From: an uncultured Saprospiraceae bacterium
GTDB lineage: Bacteria; Bacteroidota; Bacteroidia; Chitinophagales; Saprospiraceae
DNA length: 64,000 nucleotides
NCBI GenBank assembly: GCA_938015435.1
Contig: CALLPN010000003.1
Span: forward strand, 62,001 to 126,000
Reading direction: 5' to 3'
The notes beneath the pieces were generated by a model. It ran no database searches. It worked only from the letters and a program-made list of their open reading frames with translations, and was not told the DNA's origin. Every line of letters begins with the position of its first letter. The first letter of the stretch is position 1. Shown here piece by piece: positions 17,500 through 26,423 of this stretch. Both the position numbers and the translations under genes were made by a program.

Positions 17500-17568
17500 G
17501 CCGGATCGTAAGAGAGTCTAAATTGCAACATGGTTAATAAATAATCACGTGATTTAGGGAATCCGGCC
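17499..17568 (+). terminator. Inverted repeat with internal palindrome after the mutase-like gene
   Basis: GGCCGGAT (17499-17506) pairs with ATCCGGCC (17561-17568), with 54 bases between. The enclosed sequence contains the perfect palindrome AATCACGTGATT (17543-17554). ATTTTAG follows on the plus strand. It could be a terminator or a structured binding site; the spacing is long for a simple terminator. Confidence 0.35.
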
Positions 17569-17766
17569 ATTTTAGAGTAATTCGTAACTCTATTATAAAT
17601 AACAGAACTTATTCTCTAAACGTGGATAGACATCTATCTGTTTAGATCAAGATTAACAGGATTGCGGTTATATCTGAATGTCATGTTAAAGGATTAATAT
17701 TCTAGTGTCAAATAGTTAAGACGAAGAACATGGTCTTCTCTCTTATAATTAATACTTGACAGGAGT

Positions 17767-18288
17767 TCATTCTTTTTCCACGTTGTACCAGACCTGAATT
17801 ATACACTTATACCCATTTGAATTTTCAGTAGTTTTTGAAAAAGAATTTGAGTAGCACTCTGGTTTAAACCTATTTTCCTCTCGTTTTGCACATACTAAAT
17901 TATTGTTGAATATGTTTGTTACTGCATTTGGAATTTCTTCAATTCCTATCAATTCACATTGACCATTATAATCAACGTAACATTTGTTATTTAGTGATTT
18001 TGCAAAGCCAACAATTTGAAAATTATTCTTATCTAAATTATCTTTTAGAATTCTGTTCCTTAGTGATCGCTTATAATTGAGAAGCCAGTTGCAGTAAAGT
18101 GAATCCGTTTGTTCATTCGGTAACCCTCCTAATTCTTCAATGATTCGTTCCATAGTTGGAGCTAAGTAACTATAGTTAAAAATTGACGTTGCCTTTTGAT
18201 CTATTTTATTCTTTTGTAATTCGGAATCATTGTATTTAGCATTACAATTAATTAGCAACAGAAAGACAACCGACAGGTAAATTTTCAT
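17767..18288 (-). CDS. Putative small lipoprotein of unknown function
   Basis: The ATG at 18288 is preferred over an earlier start at 18315 because it gives a compact lipoprotein signal with LLLINC, so 173 residues. The mature part has six or more cysteines (for example in NKCYVDYNGQCELIG, NNLVCAKREE, KPECYSN and GYKCIIQVW), suggesting disulfides in the periplasm. No family is recognised. Base composition is more AT-rich than its neighbours, and it is flanked by two long non-coding stretches, so it may be an accessory gene; this is only suggestive. Confidence 0.55.
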   Translation of the reverse strand: MKIYLSVVFLLLINCNAKYNDSELQKNKIDQKATSIFNYSYLAPTMERIIEELGGLPNEQTDSLYCNWLLNYKRSLRNRILKDNLDKNNFQIVGFAKSLNNKCYVDYNGQCELIGIEEIPNAVTNIFNNNLVCAKREENRFKPECYSNSFSKTTENSNGYKCIIQVWYNVEKE

Positions 18289-18321
18289 TGTAATTATTTT
18301 AATTCTAAGTAGCACCTTAAG

Positions 18322-18338
18322 ATAAACAGTTTGTTTAT
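18322..18338. terminator. Short hairpin ending the PBP1A 3' region
   Basis: ATAAACA (18322-18328) and TGTTTAT (18332-18338) form a 7-bp stem with a 3-base loop. It lies at the far end of the PBP1A 3' region, beyond the repeats, and would be a weak terminator on the minus strand. Confidence 0.35.
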
Positions 18339-18545
18339 TGTGTCTTGGAATCAGAGTGCCTAATTATAATATCATTTGTGGCATTTGTGTTGATTGGAAT
18401 CAGTACGAGTAATTTGTTGTGTTTGTGTTGATTGGAATTAGTGCGAATAATTATATTACTTGCTTCGTTTGTGTTGATTGGATTCAGCACGCGTGTTTCC
18501 TGCGAAAGCCACGCTTTCGCTGAATCTGTCCGAGCGTTTTTTATC
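18338..18545 (-). repeat. Short tandem motifs and hairpins in the PBP1A 3' region
   Basis: TTTGTGTTGATTGGAAT-type units start at 18384, 18422 and 18468 (spacings 38 and 46), with a decayed copy near 18340. The last runs into TTTCCTGCGAAAGCC (18496-18510), which overlaps a perfect 8-bp hairpin GCGAAAGC/GCTTTCGC (18502-18520). A further hairpin, TTTTTATC/GATAAAAA (18538-18556), lies 13 bases from the PBP1A stop. Related motifs occur at 22.4 kb after another leftward gene. Confidence 0.8.
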
Positions 18546-18568
18546 TTCGATAAAAAGCCGCTCTACAC

Positions 18569-21061
18569 CTAAAATTCTTCTTCGAATTCATCTTCATTTT
18601 CTTCTTCCTCTTCTTCGGGTTCAACATATCTGTTCGCTCTATGCTTATCACAATCCAATTCTAGTATTTCGTCCGGAATTACGAATCTTGCTTCTGTATC
18701 AAAATCAATTTTTTTATCGGCTTCTACCCTTTTCATAAACTCTGCAAAAAATGGTCTGGCCATCTGACTACCGGCACCATCTGAAATAGATCGAAACCTC
18801 ATGAACTGTTCTTCACCACCGACCCATGTTCCGACAATAAGTTCTGGAGTAATACCCATAAACCATCCATCTCTATAATCGTTGGTTGTTCCTGTTTTTC
18901 CTCCCACCTCACTTTTGATATGACTCAATGCATTTACGGCACTAGCGTTTTTTAACATATCTACCATCGCATGATTATACTTTGGGTTTAGCGCCTTTCT
19001 TTGAACCGATGTTGCAGAATATATAAGTCTACCTGTCTTGTCTTCGATACTTGTTACAAACATTGGTTTGGTATACGTACCATTATTAGCATATACCGTA
19101 TAGGCACCTGTCATATCCATTACAGACAGATCTGCAGACCCCAAACAAATTGAAGGTGAATTGGGGACTTTATGTTTATTTATTCCAAATTCTGAAACTA
19201 AGCTTCTTACTAATTCCGGATTTCCAATCTCCATCATGAGTTTTACGGAGACACTATTTTTTGATTTTTTCAAACCTTCTTTTAAGGTAAGGTACTCTTT
19301 GGAAAAACCATCAGAATTACCTGGCGACCATGATTCCAATAGTCCAAAGTTTGCATCTTTGGCTGGGATCGTATATTGTATATCTTGTATCTCGTAACAA
19401 GGTGACATAGCTAAATTAGCTATCGCCGTGGTATAAATAAATGGTTTGAATGTAGATCCTACTTGACGATTAGAATTAATATGGTCGTATTGGAAATATT
19501 TATGATTGATGCCACCAACCCAAGTCTTGACATAACCCGTCTTTGGGTCTACAGCCATAGACCCTAGTTGCATGTGCATCATATGATACTTGATACTATC
19601 TCTAGGACTCATCGTTACTGTCTTTTCTCCACTTGGTGTGTATGCAAATACCTTCATGGATATTTTCTTCGCAAAAACTTTTTTTGATTTTGACTGTAAA
19701 GCACTCCATTGCTTTTTGAGTTTAGGCCAATGTTCACTTGCTAGTATCTGCTTATATACTTTTGATTGATCCTTACTTATATCTCCTACCTTTACTAATT
19801 TAGATAGGTGTCCAGTTTTATCATCTTCAGCGAACAAACGAAATATATCTCCATCCAGTAACCTTACATCCTCAATAGATGCAGATATTTTTGTTGAGAT
19901 TTCAGATAGATATGAAGCTCTCATTTTTTTAAATCTTTCTGTTTTTCGCACCTTACTGCTGAGTGCTGATTTGCGTCGTCTTATTTGTGCATCTTCTGCT
20001 TTGTAAGTCCATATATCTTTATCCTTCCATCTGTCGAAAAATTTATCTTGTAGCTTACTCATGTGTACTTTGAGCGCTGCTTCTGCATGTCGCTGCATAT
20101 CAAGATCTAAGGTGGTTTTAATTATAAGACCGTCAGTATAAATATTATATTTTGTTCCGTCTGGCTTAGTAATATTCTCTTTTTTTAGGTGTTTCTGTAC
20201 CCACTTATTCAGCTCTGCCCTAAAGTATGGAGCTGGACCATCATAATGAATAGACCTCTTGAAACTAGACATGTCAATTGGTTTCTTATTTAATTTTTCA
20301 TATTCATCTTGAGTGATATATCCATTTTTCAACATTTGGTTCATAACCACTGACCTTCTACGTAATGCGTTCTCTGGTCTTCTTTTCGGATTGTAGAAGT
20401 TTGGGTTTTTTAACATTCCTACAAGTACAGCTGCTTCATCTATAGTGAGCTCTGATTGGTCCTTACCGAAGTAAGTAGTCGCCGCAGCGCTAATACCATC
20501 TGATTGATTAAGGAAATCGTATTTGTTGAGATACATGGCCATAATTTCGCCTTTGGTATATCTCTTTTCAAATTCTGTAGCAATTACCAACTCTTTAAGT
20601 TTTTGCCAACTTCTCAAAACAATATTTCGACTACGTTTTGTAAAAAATTGCTTTGCCAATTGCTGAGTTATTGTACTTGCTCCTCCTTTCTTTCCGAGAT
20701 ATACGAATGCTCTAATCGTACTTCTTATATCTATTCCTGTATGCTCAAAATACCTTTCATCTTCTGTTGCTACAAGAGCATTTACGATATTGGGATTCAA
20801 CTCTTCGAATGTGACATTCTCTCTGTTATATTTAAAGAACGCTCCCAATGGTCTTTCTTTATGATCTAGCACTTGAGTCGCTAATTCTATTTTTGGGTTT
20901 TCTAGTTCACTCGTATCTGGAAGTTGTGTCGTGGAGATCAAAACGAAAACGGCAATCATAGCAAAGAGTCCAGCAAAGAGGGCTAACCACATGATCTTGA
21001 TATAACCTGAGTAAAGATTTGATTTCTTCTCTACTTTCTTATTTGATTTTTTCTTAGCCAT
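18569..21061 (-). CDS. Class A penicillin-binding protein (PBP1A type)
   Basis: An 830-residue bifunctional peptidoglycan synthase anchored by one N-terminal helix (about residues 22-44). The glycosyltransferase domain has the catalytic Glu100 in ATEDERYFEH and the GGASTITQQLAKQFF motif (about 126-140). The transpeptidase domain has the nucleophile Ser536 in GSTFK, SKN at 600-602 and KTGT at 722-725. A lysine- and arginine-rich segment between the domains (about 340-470) is longer than the simple linker of many homologues. The protein ends in a strongly acidic Glu tail. It builds the cell wall from the periplasmic face of the inner membrane. Confidence 0.95.
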   Translation of the reverse strand: MAKKKSNKKVEKKSNLYSGYIKIMWLALFAGLFAMIAVFVLISTTQLPDTSELENPKIELATQVLDHKERPLGAFFKYNRENVTFEELNPNIVNALVATEDERYFEHTGIDIRSTIRAFVYLGKKGGASTITQQLAKQFFTKRSRNIVLRSWQKLKELVIATEFEKRYTKGEIMAMYLNKYDFLNQSDGISAAATTYFGKDQSELTIDEAAVLVGMLKNPNFYNPKRRPENALRRRSVVMNQMLKNGYITQDEYEKLNKKPIDMSSFKRSIHYDGPAPYFRAELNKWVQKHLKKENITKPDGTKYNIYTDGLIIKTTLDLDMQRHAEAALKVHMSKLQDKFFDRWKDKDIWTYKAEDAQIRRRKSALSSKVRKTERFKKMRASYLSEISTKISASIEDVRLLDGDIFRLFAEDDKTGHLSKLVKVGDISKDQSKVYKQILASEHWPKLKKQWSALQSKSKKVFAKKISMKVFAYTPSGEKTVTMSPRDSIKYHMMHMQLGSMAVDPKTGYVKTWVGGINHKYFQYDHINSNRQVGSTFKPFIYTTAIANLAMSPCYEIQDIQYTIPAKDANFGLLESWSPGNSDGFSKEYLTLKEGLKKSKNSVSVKLMMEIGNPELVRSLVSEFGINKHKVPNSPSICLGSADLSVMDMTGAYTVYANNGTYTKPMFVTSIEDKTGRLIYSATSVQRKALNPKYNHAMVDMLKNASAVNALSHIKSEVGGKTGTTNDYRDGWFMGITPELIVGTWVGGEEQFMRFRSISDGAGSQMARPFFAEFMKRVEADKKIDFDTEARFVIPDEILELDCDKHRANRYVEPEEEEEENEDEFEEEF

Positions 21062-21492
21062 AAATTTTTGCGCTTAAGTATTTTGAGATAGAAAACTTCG
21101 ATTTGATAAAAAGACTCACATTAAGTGTGTGTTACTACCAAGGAGCAAAAGTATTCAAAAGATACAACATATTATAATTAATTAACATGTGTGTTGTTCT
21201 CAATTTCTTTTGTTTGAGTAGCAATACGGTGTAAATGTAACTGTTGGAGAAAGAGGTTAAACATAATAACGAGTATTCGTGGGTAATTATTGAGTATTCG
21301 AAAAGTGTTCAGTTTCCCTGGAGGAAAATGCTACTATTTTATCCTTCTCGCCGTAATGTTACAAAACTCCTCTTTGTCAGAAACATCGAATTACTCGTTT
21401 CTCTTGTTTACCTTTTCTGCGAAAGCCGGAAACTTTATGAACCAAAAACTATTGATAGCTCGTTTATGAATTAGAATCAACACATGTGATCT
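21062..21492. other. 431-bp divergent spacer between PBP1A and DUF4230 genes
   Basis: No convincing gene. A minus-strand TACTTTTG at 21146-21153 is a possible -7 element for PBP1A, without a clear -33. The direct repeat GAGTATTCG occurs twice near 21269 and 21291. TTTTCTGCGAAAGCC at 21413-21427 is identical to the motif at 22472-22486, and AATCAACAC near 21477 is the reverse complement of the GTGTTGATT found in the 18.4-kb repeats. These look like remnants or a member of the same repeat family. Confidence 0.6.
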
Positions 21493-22086
21493 ATGAAAAT
21501 CTGGAAATACATAATAATACCATTACTCGTCTTACTCGCAATATGTGGAGCTTGGTATAGCGGATATAAGTCTAATCTATTTGAAAAGAAAGTAGAGGAA
21601 AGTTCTACTGTATTACTCAATCGTATAGAGAAAGTAATGAAGCTTGTAACTGTGGAAGGACATATTTCTGAGTTATATAGCTACAAAGATCATTATTCTT
21701 TTGACTTAGCTCCTTTCCGAAAAAAAGCTCTACTTAGAGTAAATGCAAAGGCTTCGATAGGATATGACTTTGAAAAAGTAGAGTTTAATATAGACCAAGA
21801 AAACAAAACAATAACCATTAAAGATTTTCCAGAGCCTGAGGTTTTATCTATAGATCATGATTTGGATTACTATGATATTACGCAAGGGACCTTTAATTCA
21901 TTTACTAATGAAGATTACAATAAGATCAATAAAAGGGCTAAAGAATATGTAGAAAATCTGGCTGGAGATGGTGATCTTATAGAAAGTGCTAAAGAACAAA
22001 AAGAAGAACTAATTTCTACTATAAGTTTACTTTTAGATGGATTGGGGTGGAAGCTTATAATCGAAGAAAAAAAATTCTTAGGGTAA
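21493..22086 (+). CDS. DUF4230 domain protein
   Basis: A 197-residue protein with one N-terminal membrane helix (about residues 5-24) and an extracytoplasmic domain. The pattern LLNRIEKVMKLVTVEGHISELYSYKD followed by KKALLRVNAKASIGYDFEKVEFNID matches DUF4230, a family of unknown function widespread in Bacteroidota and Firmicutes. The C-terminal half is helical, with a long charged segment and ILLLDGLGWKL-like end. It stands alone, divergent from PBP1A and convergent with PpiD. A role in the cell envelope is likely from topology only. Confidence 0.75.
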   Translation: MKIWKYIIIPLLVLLAICGAWYSGYKSNLFEKKVEESSTVLLNRIEKVMKLVTVEGHISELYSYKDHYSFDLAPFRKKALLRVNAKASIGYDFEKVEFNIDQENKTITIKDFPEPEVLSIDHDLDYYDITQGTFNSFTNEDYNKINKRAKEYVENLAGDGDLIESAKEQKEELISTISLLLDGLGWKLIIEEKKFLG

Positions 22087-22363
22087 AGTGTGAAAAAAAT
22101 ACACTGTTTATATATTATAAATTCCTTTTTTTCAATTTGCAAAAATCTAGAAACAGAGATGGTGAAATCTGTTCGAACAATAACTTGAAAGTCGATTCAA
22201 TAATTATTTTCGAAAAAATTTAAACGGTGGAAAGTGTATAAATAGCTAAGTATACATTGTAAAGGAATTCCTTTTTAAAGTTGTCAAGCAGAGATTATAT
22301 GTAACTATCAAAGTCTTTTAATTTTCTTCGTAACAAAAAAATTAATTGTAATAAATCAGATAC

Positions 22364-22408
22364 AAATACAAATCCCAAAGTATCATAGACACTTTGGGAT
22401 TTGTATTT
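22364..22408. terminator. Perfect 18-bp hairpin, probable bidirectional terminator
   Basis: AAATACAAATCCCAAAGT (22364-22381) pairs without mismatch with its complement at 22391-22408 across a 9-base loop. A/T-rich arms give T runs on both strands. It lies between convergent genes and can terminate both. Confidence 0.85.
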
Positions 22409-22427
22409 TATTTACTGTCGATTGGAA

Positions 22428-22580
22428 TATTGGTCTTGTTATCGGAGTCCATTGTTTTCGGAGTCCATGTGTTTTCTGCGAAAGCCACATTTCTACTCCG
22501 ACGTCGTGTTTTATAAAAACAAAACACTGGTCTGCAAAAGCCACATTTATATTCCGGCGGCGTGTTTGTTAAAGAGCAAA
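22428..22580 (-). repeat. Repeat block in the PpiD 3' region
   Basis: In plus-strand order: GATTGGAAT (near 22431); two copies of TCGGAGTCCAT (22442 and 22458); TTTTCTGCGAAAGCC (22472-22486) and its variant TCTGCAAAAGCC (22531-22542), each followed by a similar ACATTT...TCCG.CG.CGTGTTT tail, spaced 56 bases apart. Each tail has a small hairpin (GTGTTTT/AAAACAC and TGTTTG/CAAACA). The block lies between the PpiD stop and the terminator at 22364-22408. Confidence 0.8.
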
Positions 22581-22587
22581 CATTTGC

Positions 22588-24681
22588 TTAAAAGAAAGTT
22601 GCTCTATTATCTGCAATCTCTACATTTTTCTTTAGCGCTTGGATAACCTTTAACTCTGCCTGACTTCTTGAAGATGTTGTCTTCAATTTTCTCATCTGTG
22701 GAAGGTTAGTTACTGTACCTTCAGTTTTGTTTGTTGGTGACAAAAGAAAAACTCCTGATGTACCTATTATAGCTGATGTCTCGTTTACATTTGTCGCAAA
22801 AGCCTTAGCGATTACTTTATTTTCTGATCCGATACCAGCGATAAATGATGCTCCCATAGATACATTGTCTGCTGTACCTACTTCAGAACCATACTTAGCT
22901 GCTGCCGCTGAAAGATCCGTTCCTAAAGATCCTACAATTGATTCAGCTTTCTTAATATTAGCAACTGTCGACTCTAATGTGCCTCGCATAGATTCTGCTG
23001 AAAATAAACCTGGCTTCTGAATACTTTTAAGTGATACTATTACATACTTATTATCAAAGTAGTTAACCTTATCACTATATGAATATACAGTAGGTGACAC
23101 TTCTCCGATTTGAGTATCATACTCATAGGCCCACTTTACAATATCTCTAGAGCTATTATCAGATCCTAAAACGCCGACGCTGTAATCGTTTGCTTTAAGT
23201 GGACCAGAAGTCTGAAAGTTGTAACCATTTGTTGATGCAGCAGATGACATAGCTGCCATATCTCTATTTTGAGAAATAAGGTCATTTATCTTGTCATTTA
23301 ATTTGTTCTGCGTCTTTTCTGTAGGTATAATTGGCGTACGTACGTAAGCTATTTTATACTTATTATCTCTGTTGTTGTAAATTAGATCATCTACCTTGAT
23401 AAGGTGAACACCAAATTGAGTTTTTACTTTATACAATCCTCCAACTCGTCCGTTAAATACTGCTTCATTAAATGCAGGCACCATTCTTCCTTGTTGGAAT
23501 GTTCCAAGGTCTCCACCTTTAGCCCCTGAACCTGTATCTTCAGAATTGTCTTTAGCTAACTGTGAAAACTTCGCTCCTCTATCTAGTTCAGTACGAAGAC
23601 TGTCTATGTAAGCATCTGCTGCAGCGTAATCTCCTGGCGAAGTAATATTTCTTAAAATATGTCTTGCTTCTGCTGAATCAGGCATTACTTTTTTATCCAA
23701 AACCTTAGCCATAAAATATGCACCTTGCTCTTCATAAGGACCGTATAAGTCACCTATAGATACTGCATTAAGCTGACCTTTTAGGCCATTTGGAAGATCA
23801 CTATTACTAAAGTATACACTTGACCATACTCCACCATTGTTAAACGCTACAATTGAATCACTGTCGGCTGTTGCATTTTTAAGGGTTTGGCCTGCTTCCA
23901 TTACATTTTTCTTCCAATAAGCACTATCGCTTGCAGATGGATATACATCTACTACAGCATATTGTATTACTCTTGTTTCTTCTTTGGAAGTATACTTCGT
24001 CGAATTTTCTTTCATGTATGCTGTTATATCAGCATCCGTAACTTCAATTTCTGTGTCGATTGCATCAAAAGGTATCTTAACATAAGACATACTCAATGAG
24101 CTATTACTAGCTGCTCCTGTTTCTTCTACTAAGAATTTAGGTGTGTAAATCGCTTTAGATACTATGTTGCCTATTTTGTTTTGTAACTCAGTTTTTTGAA
24201 TTTGCTTTTCTTGCTCTATCCAAAAACTTTCGAATTGTTTAGGTAGATCATCGTTACCCTCTATCATTTTTTTGTGCTGGAGAAGTGTAGTTCTGTCGAC
24301 TTGCCCTGTTTGACCATTACGGTAATTATTAGAGATAACAGGACTAAGTCTATTTCCAAACTGTAGATCCATAAGCTCTGCTTTCGTTACTGCCAAACCA
24401 AGATCACTTGCTTGCTCTTCAACGATTGCTTTTTCTACGAAGAAATCCCAAAGGCTTTTTCTTCTAGAAAATACATCAGGATTACCACTGTATAGTGCAG
24501 TTTCTGCCTTACTGAAGTCTCTGTAATCAAGCTTTTGACCCGCAATCTCACCCATGTTCATTGCTGCTCCTCCTCTGTTTGCGCTTCCTTGCATATCCAT
24601 AAGAATAAATGCAGCTAATGCAAGACCGAGAACAATCAGTACAAACCAAAAGTTTTTTCTAATAGTACCTATTAATGCCAT
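22588..24681 (-). CDS. PpiD/SurA-type peptidylprolyl isomerase, membrane-anchored
   Basis: A 697-residue envelope foldase. One N-terminal helix (about residues 11-29) anchors it, followed by a SurA-N-like chaperone domain. The parvulin (PPIC) domain occupies roughly residues 340-440: EARHILRNI, then GAKGGDLGTFQQGRMVPAFNEAVF and TQFGVHLIKVDD, all standard parvulin signatures. The C-terminal third is a further chaperone-like region. PpiD proteins assist folding of secreted and outer-membrane proteins at the periplasmic side of the inner membrane. A good promoter lies about 140 bases upstream, and a long repeat-bearing 3' region lies downstream. Confidence 0.92.
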   Translation of the reverse strand: MALIGTIRKNFWFVLIVLGLALAAFILMDMQGSANRGGAAMNMGEIAGQKLDYRDFSKAETALYSGNPDVFSRRKSLWDFFVEKAIVEEQASDLGLAVTKAELMDLQFGNRLSPVISNNYRNGQTGQVDRTTLLQHKKMIEGNDDLPKQFESFWIEQEKQIQKTELQNKIGNIVSKAIYTPKFLVEETGAASNSSLSMSYVKIPFDAIDTEIEVTDADITAYMKENSTKYTSKEETRVIQYAVVDVYPSASDSAYWKKNVMEAGQTLKNATADSDSIVAFNNGGVWSSVYFSNSDLPNGLKGQLNAVSIGDLYGPYEEQGAYFMAKVLDKKVMPDSAEARHILRNITSPGDYAAADAYIDSLRTELDRGAKFSQLAKDNSEDTGSGAKGGDLGTFQQGRMVPAFNEAVFNGRVGGLYKVKTQFGVHLIKVDDLIYNNRDNKYKIAYVRTPIIPTEKTQNKLNDKINDLISQNRDMAAMSSAASTNGYNFQTSGPLKANDYSVGVLGSDNSSRDIVKWAYEYDTQIGEVSPTVYSYSDKVNYFDNKYVIVSLKSIQKPGLFSAESMRGTLESTVANIKKAESIVGSLGTDLSAAAAKYGSEVGTADNVSMGASFIAGIGSENKVIAKAFATNVNETSAIIGTSGVFLLSPTNKTEGTVTNLPQMRKLKTTSSRSQAELKVIQALKKNVEIADNRATFF

Positions 24682-24821
24682 TATCTATAAATTATAGTGT
24701 TTGTTATTAAAGATGAAGTGGTTTAAAAACTATTTCTTAAATCTCTTCAGTGGTTTGATACTGAATTTGATATACATTAAAAACAATATAATCGGCTCAA
24801 TATCAGAGTTCAAAAGTGCCG

Positions 24822-24852
24822 CAAAGGTAAATTATTTAAGGTATTTAACAAA
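24822..24852 (-). promoter_or_regulatory. Bacteroidota-type promoter for the PpiD gene
   Basis: On the minus strand a TTTG (-33, plus-strand CAAA 24849-24852), exactly 19 bases and TACCTTTG (-7, 24822-24829) match the TTTG-N19-TAnnTTTG consensus. The predicted start of transcription lies about 130 bases before the PpiD ATG. Confidence 0.55.
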
Positions 24853-25082
24853 CTAATCTGGCATGTTAGTAACTATATCTGCAATACTAGCATTTAGTCG
24901 GAGATCATTAGGCAACATGAGCGTTTGAGAAAATTAGTAGTCTTCATATAGTGTGTTGCTATAATATATATTGGTCTATTAATGAATAGTTGTTGTTCTT
25001 TAGCAAACCTTTAGTCGATAACATTGTAATATATAAGCTGGTTATTGGGTTCATTTACATACCCTTGATATGGCATAGTAAG

Positions 25083-25099
25083 CGATTTTGTTAAAATCG
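25083..25099. promoter_or_regulatory. Possible operator palindrome upstream of the acyl-CoA dehydrogenase gene
   Basis: CGATTTT-GTT-AAAATCG is a perfect 7-bp inverted repeat about 60 bases before the start codon. The position suits a repressor site; no protein is assigned. Confidence 0.3.
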
Positions 25100-25159
25100 G
25101 CATACATATCTAGTTAATAATTACGACCTTTACAGTCTTATAAAAACAACAATACATAG

Positions 25160-26338
25160 ATGGAATTCATACTTACAGAAGAACAATTAGCAGTAAAAGC
25201 CGCAGCAAGAGAGTTTGCACAACAAACACTTCTACCGGGAGTAATAGAAAGAGATAGTAACATGATCTATCCAACCGAACAAGTTAAAGGTATGGGAGAG
25301 ATGGGTTTTTTAGGTATGATGGTATCTCCTAAGTATGGAGGAGGGGGTATGGATACCTTATCTTATGTGTTAGCTATGGAAGAGCTTTCGAAAGTGGATA
25401 ATAGTTCTAGTGTGATCGTTTCTGTAAATAACTCACTCGTTTGTTGGGGTCTAGAAACTTATGGTTCTGAGGCACAAAAGGATAAATATCTACCAAAAAT
25501 AGCTTCTGGAGAGACTATTGGTGCATTCTGTCTCTCGGAGCCTGAGGCAGGAAGTGATGCTACGAGCCAAAGGACCACTGCAGTAGATATGGGTGATCAC
25601 TATATATTAAACGGAACTAAAAACTGGATTACTAATGGTGGTAGTTCTAAGGTTCACCTTGTAATCGCGCAGACCGATGTCGAAAAAGGACACAAAGGAA
25701 TCAATGCATTTATAGTAGAGTCAGATTGGGACGGTGTAGAGATAGGCGCGAAAGAAGATAAACTAGGCATCAGATCATCTGATACACATACTATTTTATA
25801 TAACGATGTCAAAGTGCCCAAAGAAAATCGCATCGGTGAAGATGGATTTGGATTCAAGTTCGCAATGAAAGTACTTTCTGGTGGGCGCATCGGTATTGCC
25901 GCTCAAGCATTAGGAATTGCGGCCGGCGCATATGAGCTATCGATTAAGTACGCTAAAGAAAGAGAAGCGTTTGGTAAGCCTATCAGTCAGCATCAAGCCA
26001 TAGCATTTAAGCTTGCTGATATGTCTACTGATATAGAAGCAGCTAGACTGATGGTATATAGAGCTGCTTGGATGAAAGATAATGGTCTAGATTATACCAC
26101 TGGTGCTGCTATGGCGAAGTTAATTGCATCAGACGCTGCGATGAAGCACACTGTAGAAGCTGTGCAAGTTCATGGTGGGTATGGTTTTGTAAAAGAGTAT
26201 CATGTAGAGCGTCTTATGAGAGATGCTAAAATCACTCAAATTTATGAGGGTACATCTGAGATACAAAAACTCGTAATCAGTCGTGACATTCTTAAAGGAA
26301 CACTTTACCAGCCGATGTGGAAACCAAGCCAATCATAG
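25160..26338 (+). CDS. Short-chain type acyl-CoA dehydrogenase
   Basis: A 392-residue FAD enzyme that introduces the alpha-beta double bond of acyl-CoA thioesters and passes electrons to electron-transfer flavoprotein. The three-domain layout is complete: an N-terminal helical domain, a central beta domain with CLSEPEAGSDA (about 131-141) and NWITNGG, and a C-terminal helical domain with the catalytic base Glu363 in QIYEGTSEIQ. GGYGFVKEYHVERLMRDAK before it is the family's flavin/ETF contact region. Length and motifs fit butyryl/short-chain enzymes best. It is a single-gene unit; beta-oxidation partners are not nearby. Confidence 0.93.
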   Translation: MEFILTEEQLAVKAAAREFAQQTLLPGVIERDSNMIYPTEQVKGMGEMGFLGMMVSPKYGGGGMDTLSYVLAMEELSKVDNSSSVIVSVNNSLVCWGLETYGSEAQKDKYLPKIASGETIGAFCLSEPEAGSDATSQRTTAVDMGDHYILNGTKNWITNGGSSKVHLVIAQTDVEKGHKGINAFIVESDWDGVEIGAKEDKLGIRSSDTHTILYNDVKVPKENRIGEDGFGFKFAMKVLSGGRIGIAAQALGIAAGAYELSIKYAKEREAFGKPISQHQAIAFKLADMSTDIEAARLMVYRAAWMKDNGLDYTTGAAMAKLIASDAAMKHTVEAVQVHGGYGFVKEYHVERLMRDAKITQIYEGTSEIQKLVISRDILKGTLYQPMWKPSQS

Positions 26339-26423
26339 ATAGGTCTGGGGTTGAGTTTACAGAAGTTCTATTTATAGACTCTAGATTACTACGTACTCTT
26401 TTACTGAATATAAGTTTCTGAAA

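Larger units (their letters stand above)
22087..22587. other. 501-bp convergent spacer between DUF4230 and PpiD genes
   Basis: The first ~275 bases are AT-rich with only a weak hairpin (AGTGT/ACACT near 22087-22105). Then come the very strong hairpin at 22364-22408 and the repeat block at 22428-22580 described separately. No open frame with coding character was seen. Confidence 0.7.
24682..25159. other. 478-bp divergent spacer between PpiD and acyl-CoA dehydrogenase genes
   Basis: Non-coding and AT-rich. It contains the PpiD promoter candidate at 24822-24852 and the short hairpin at 25083-25099. Nothing else structured was seen in 24860-25080. Confidence 0.65.

Noticed and set aside
23887..24099. 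Open frame antisense to the PpiD gene rich in Tyr, Phe and Ile
   Set aside because: It lies inside a conserved coding region and has no homologous pattern.
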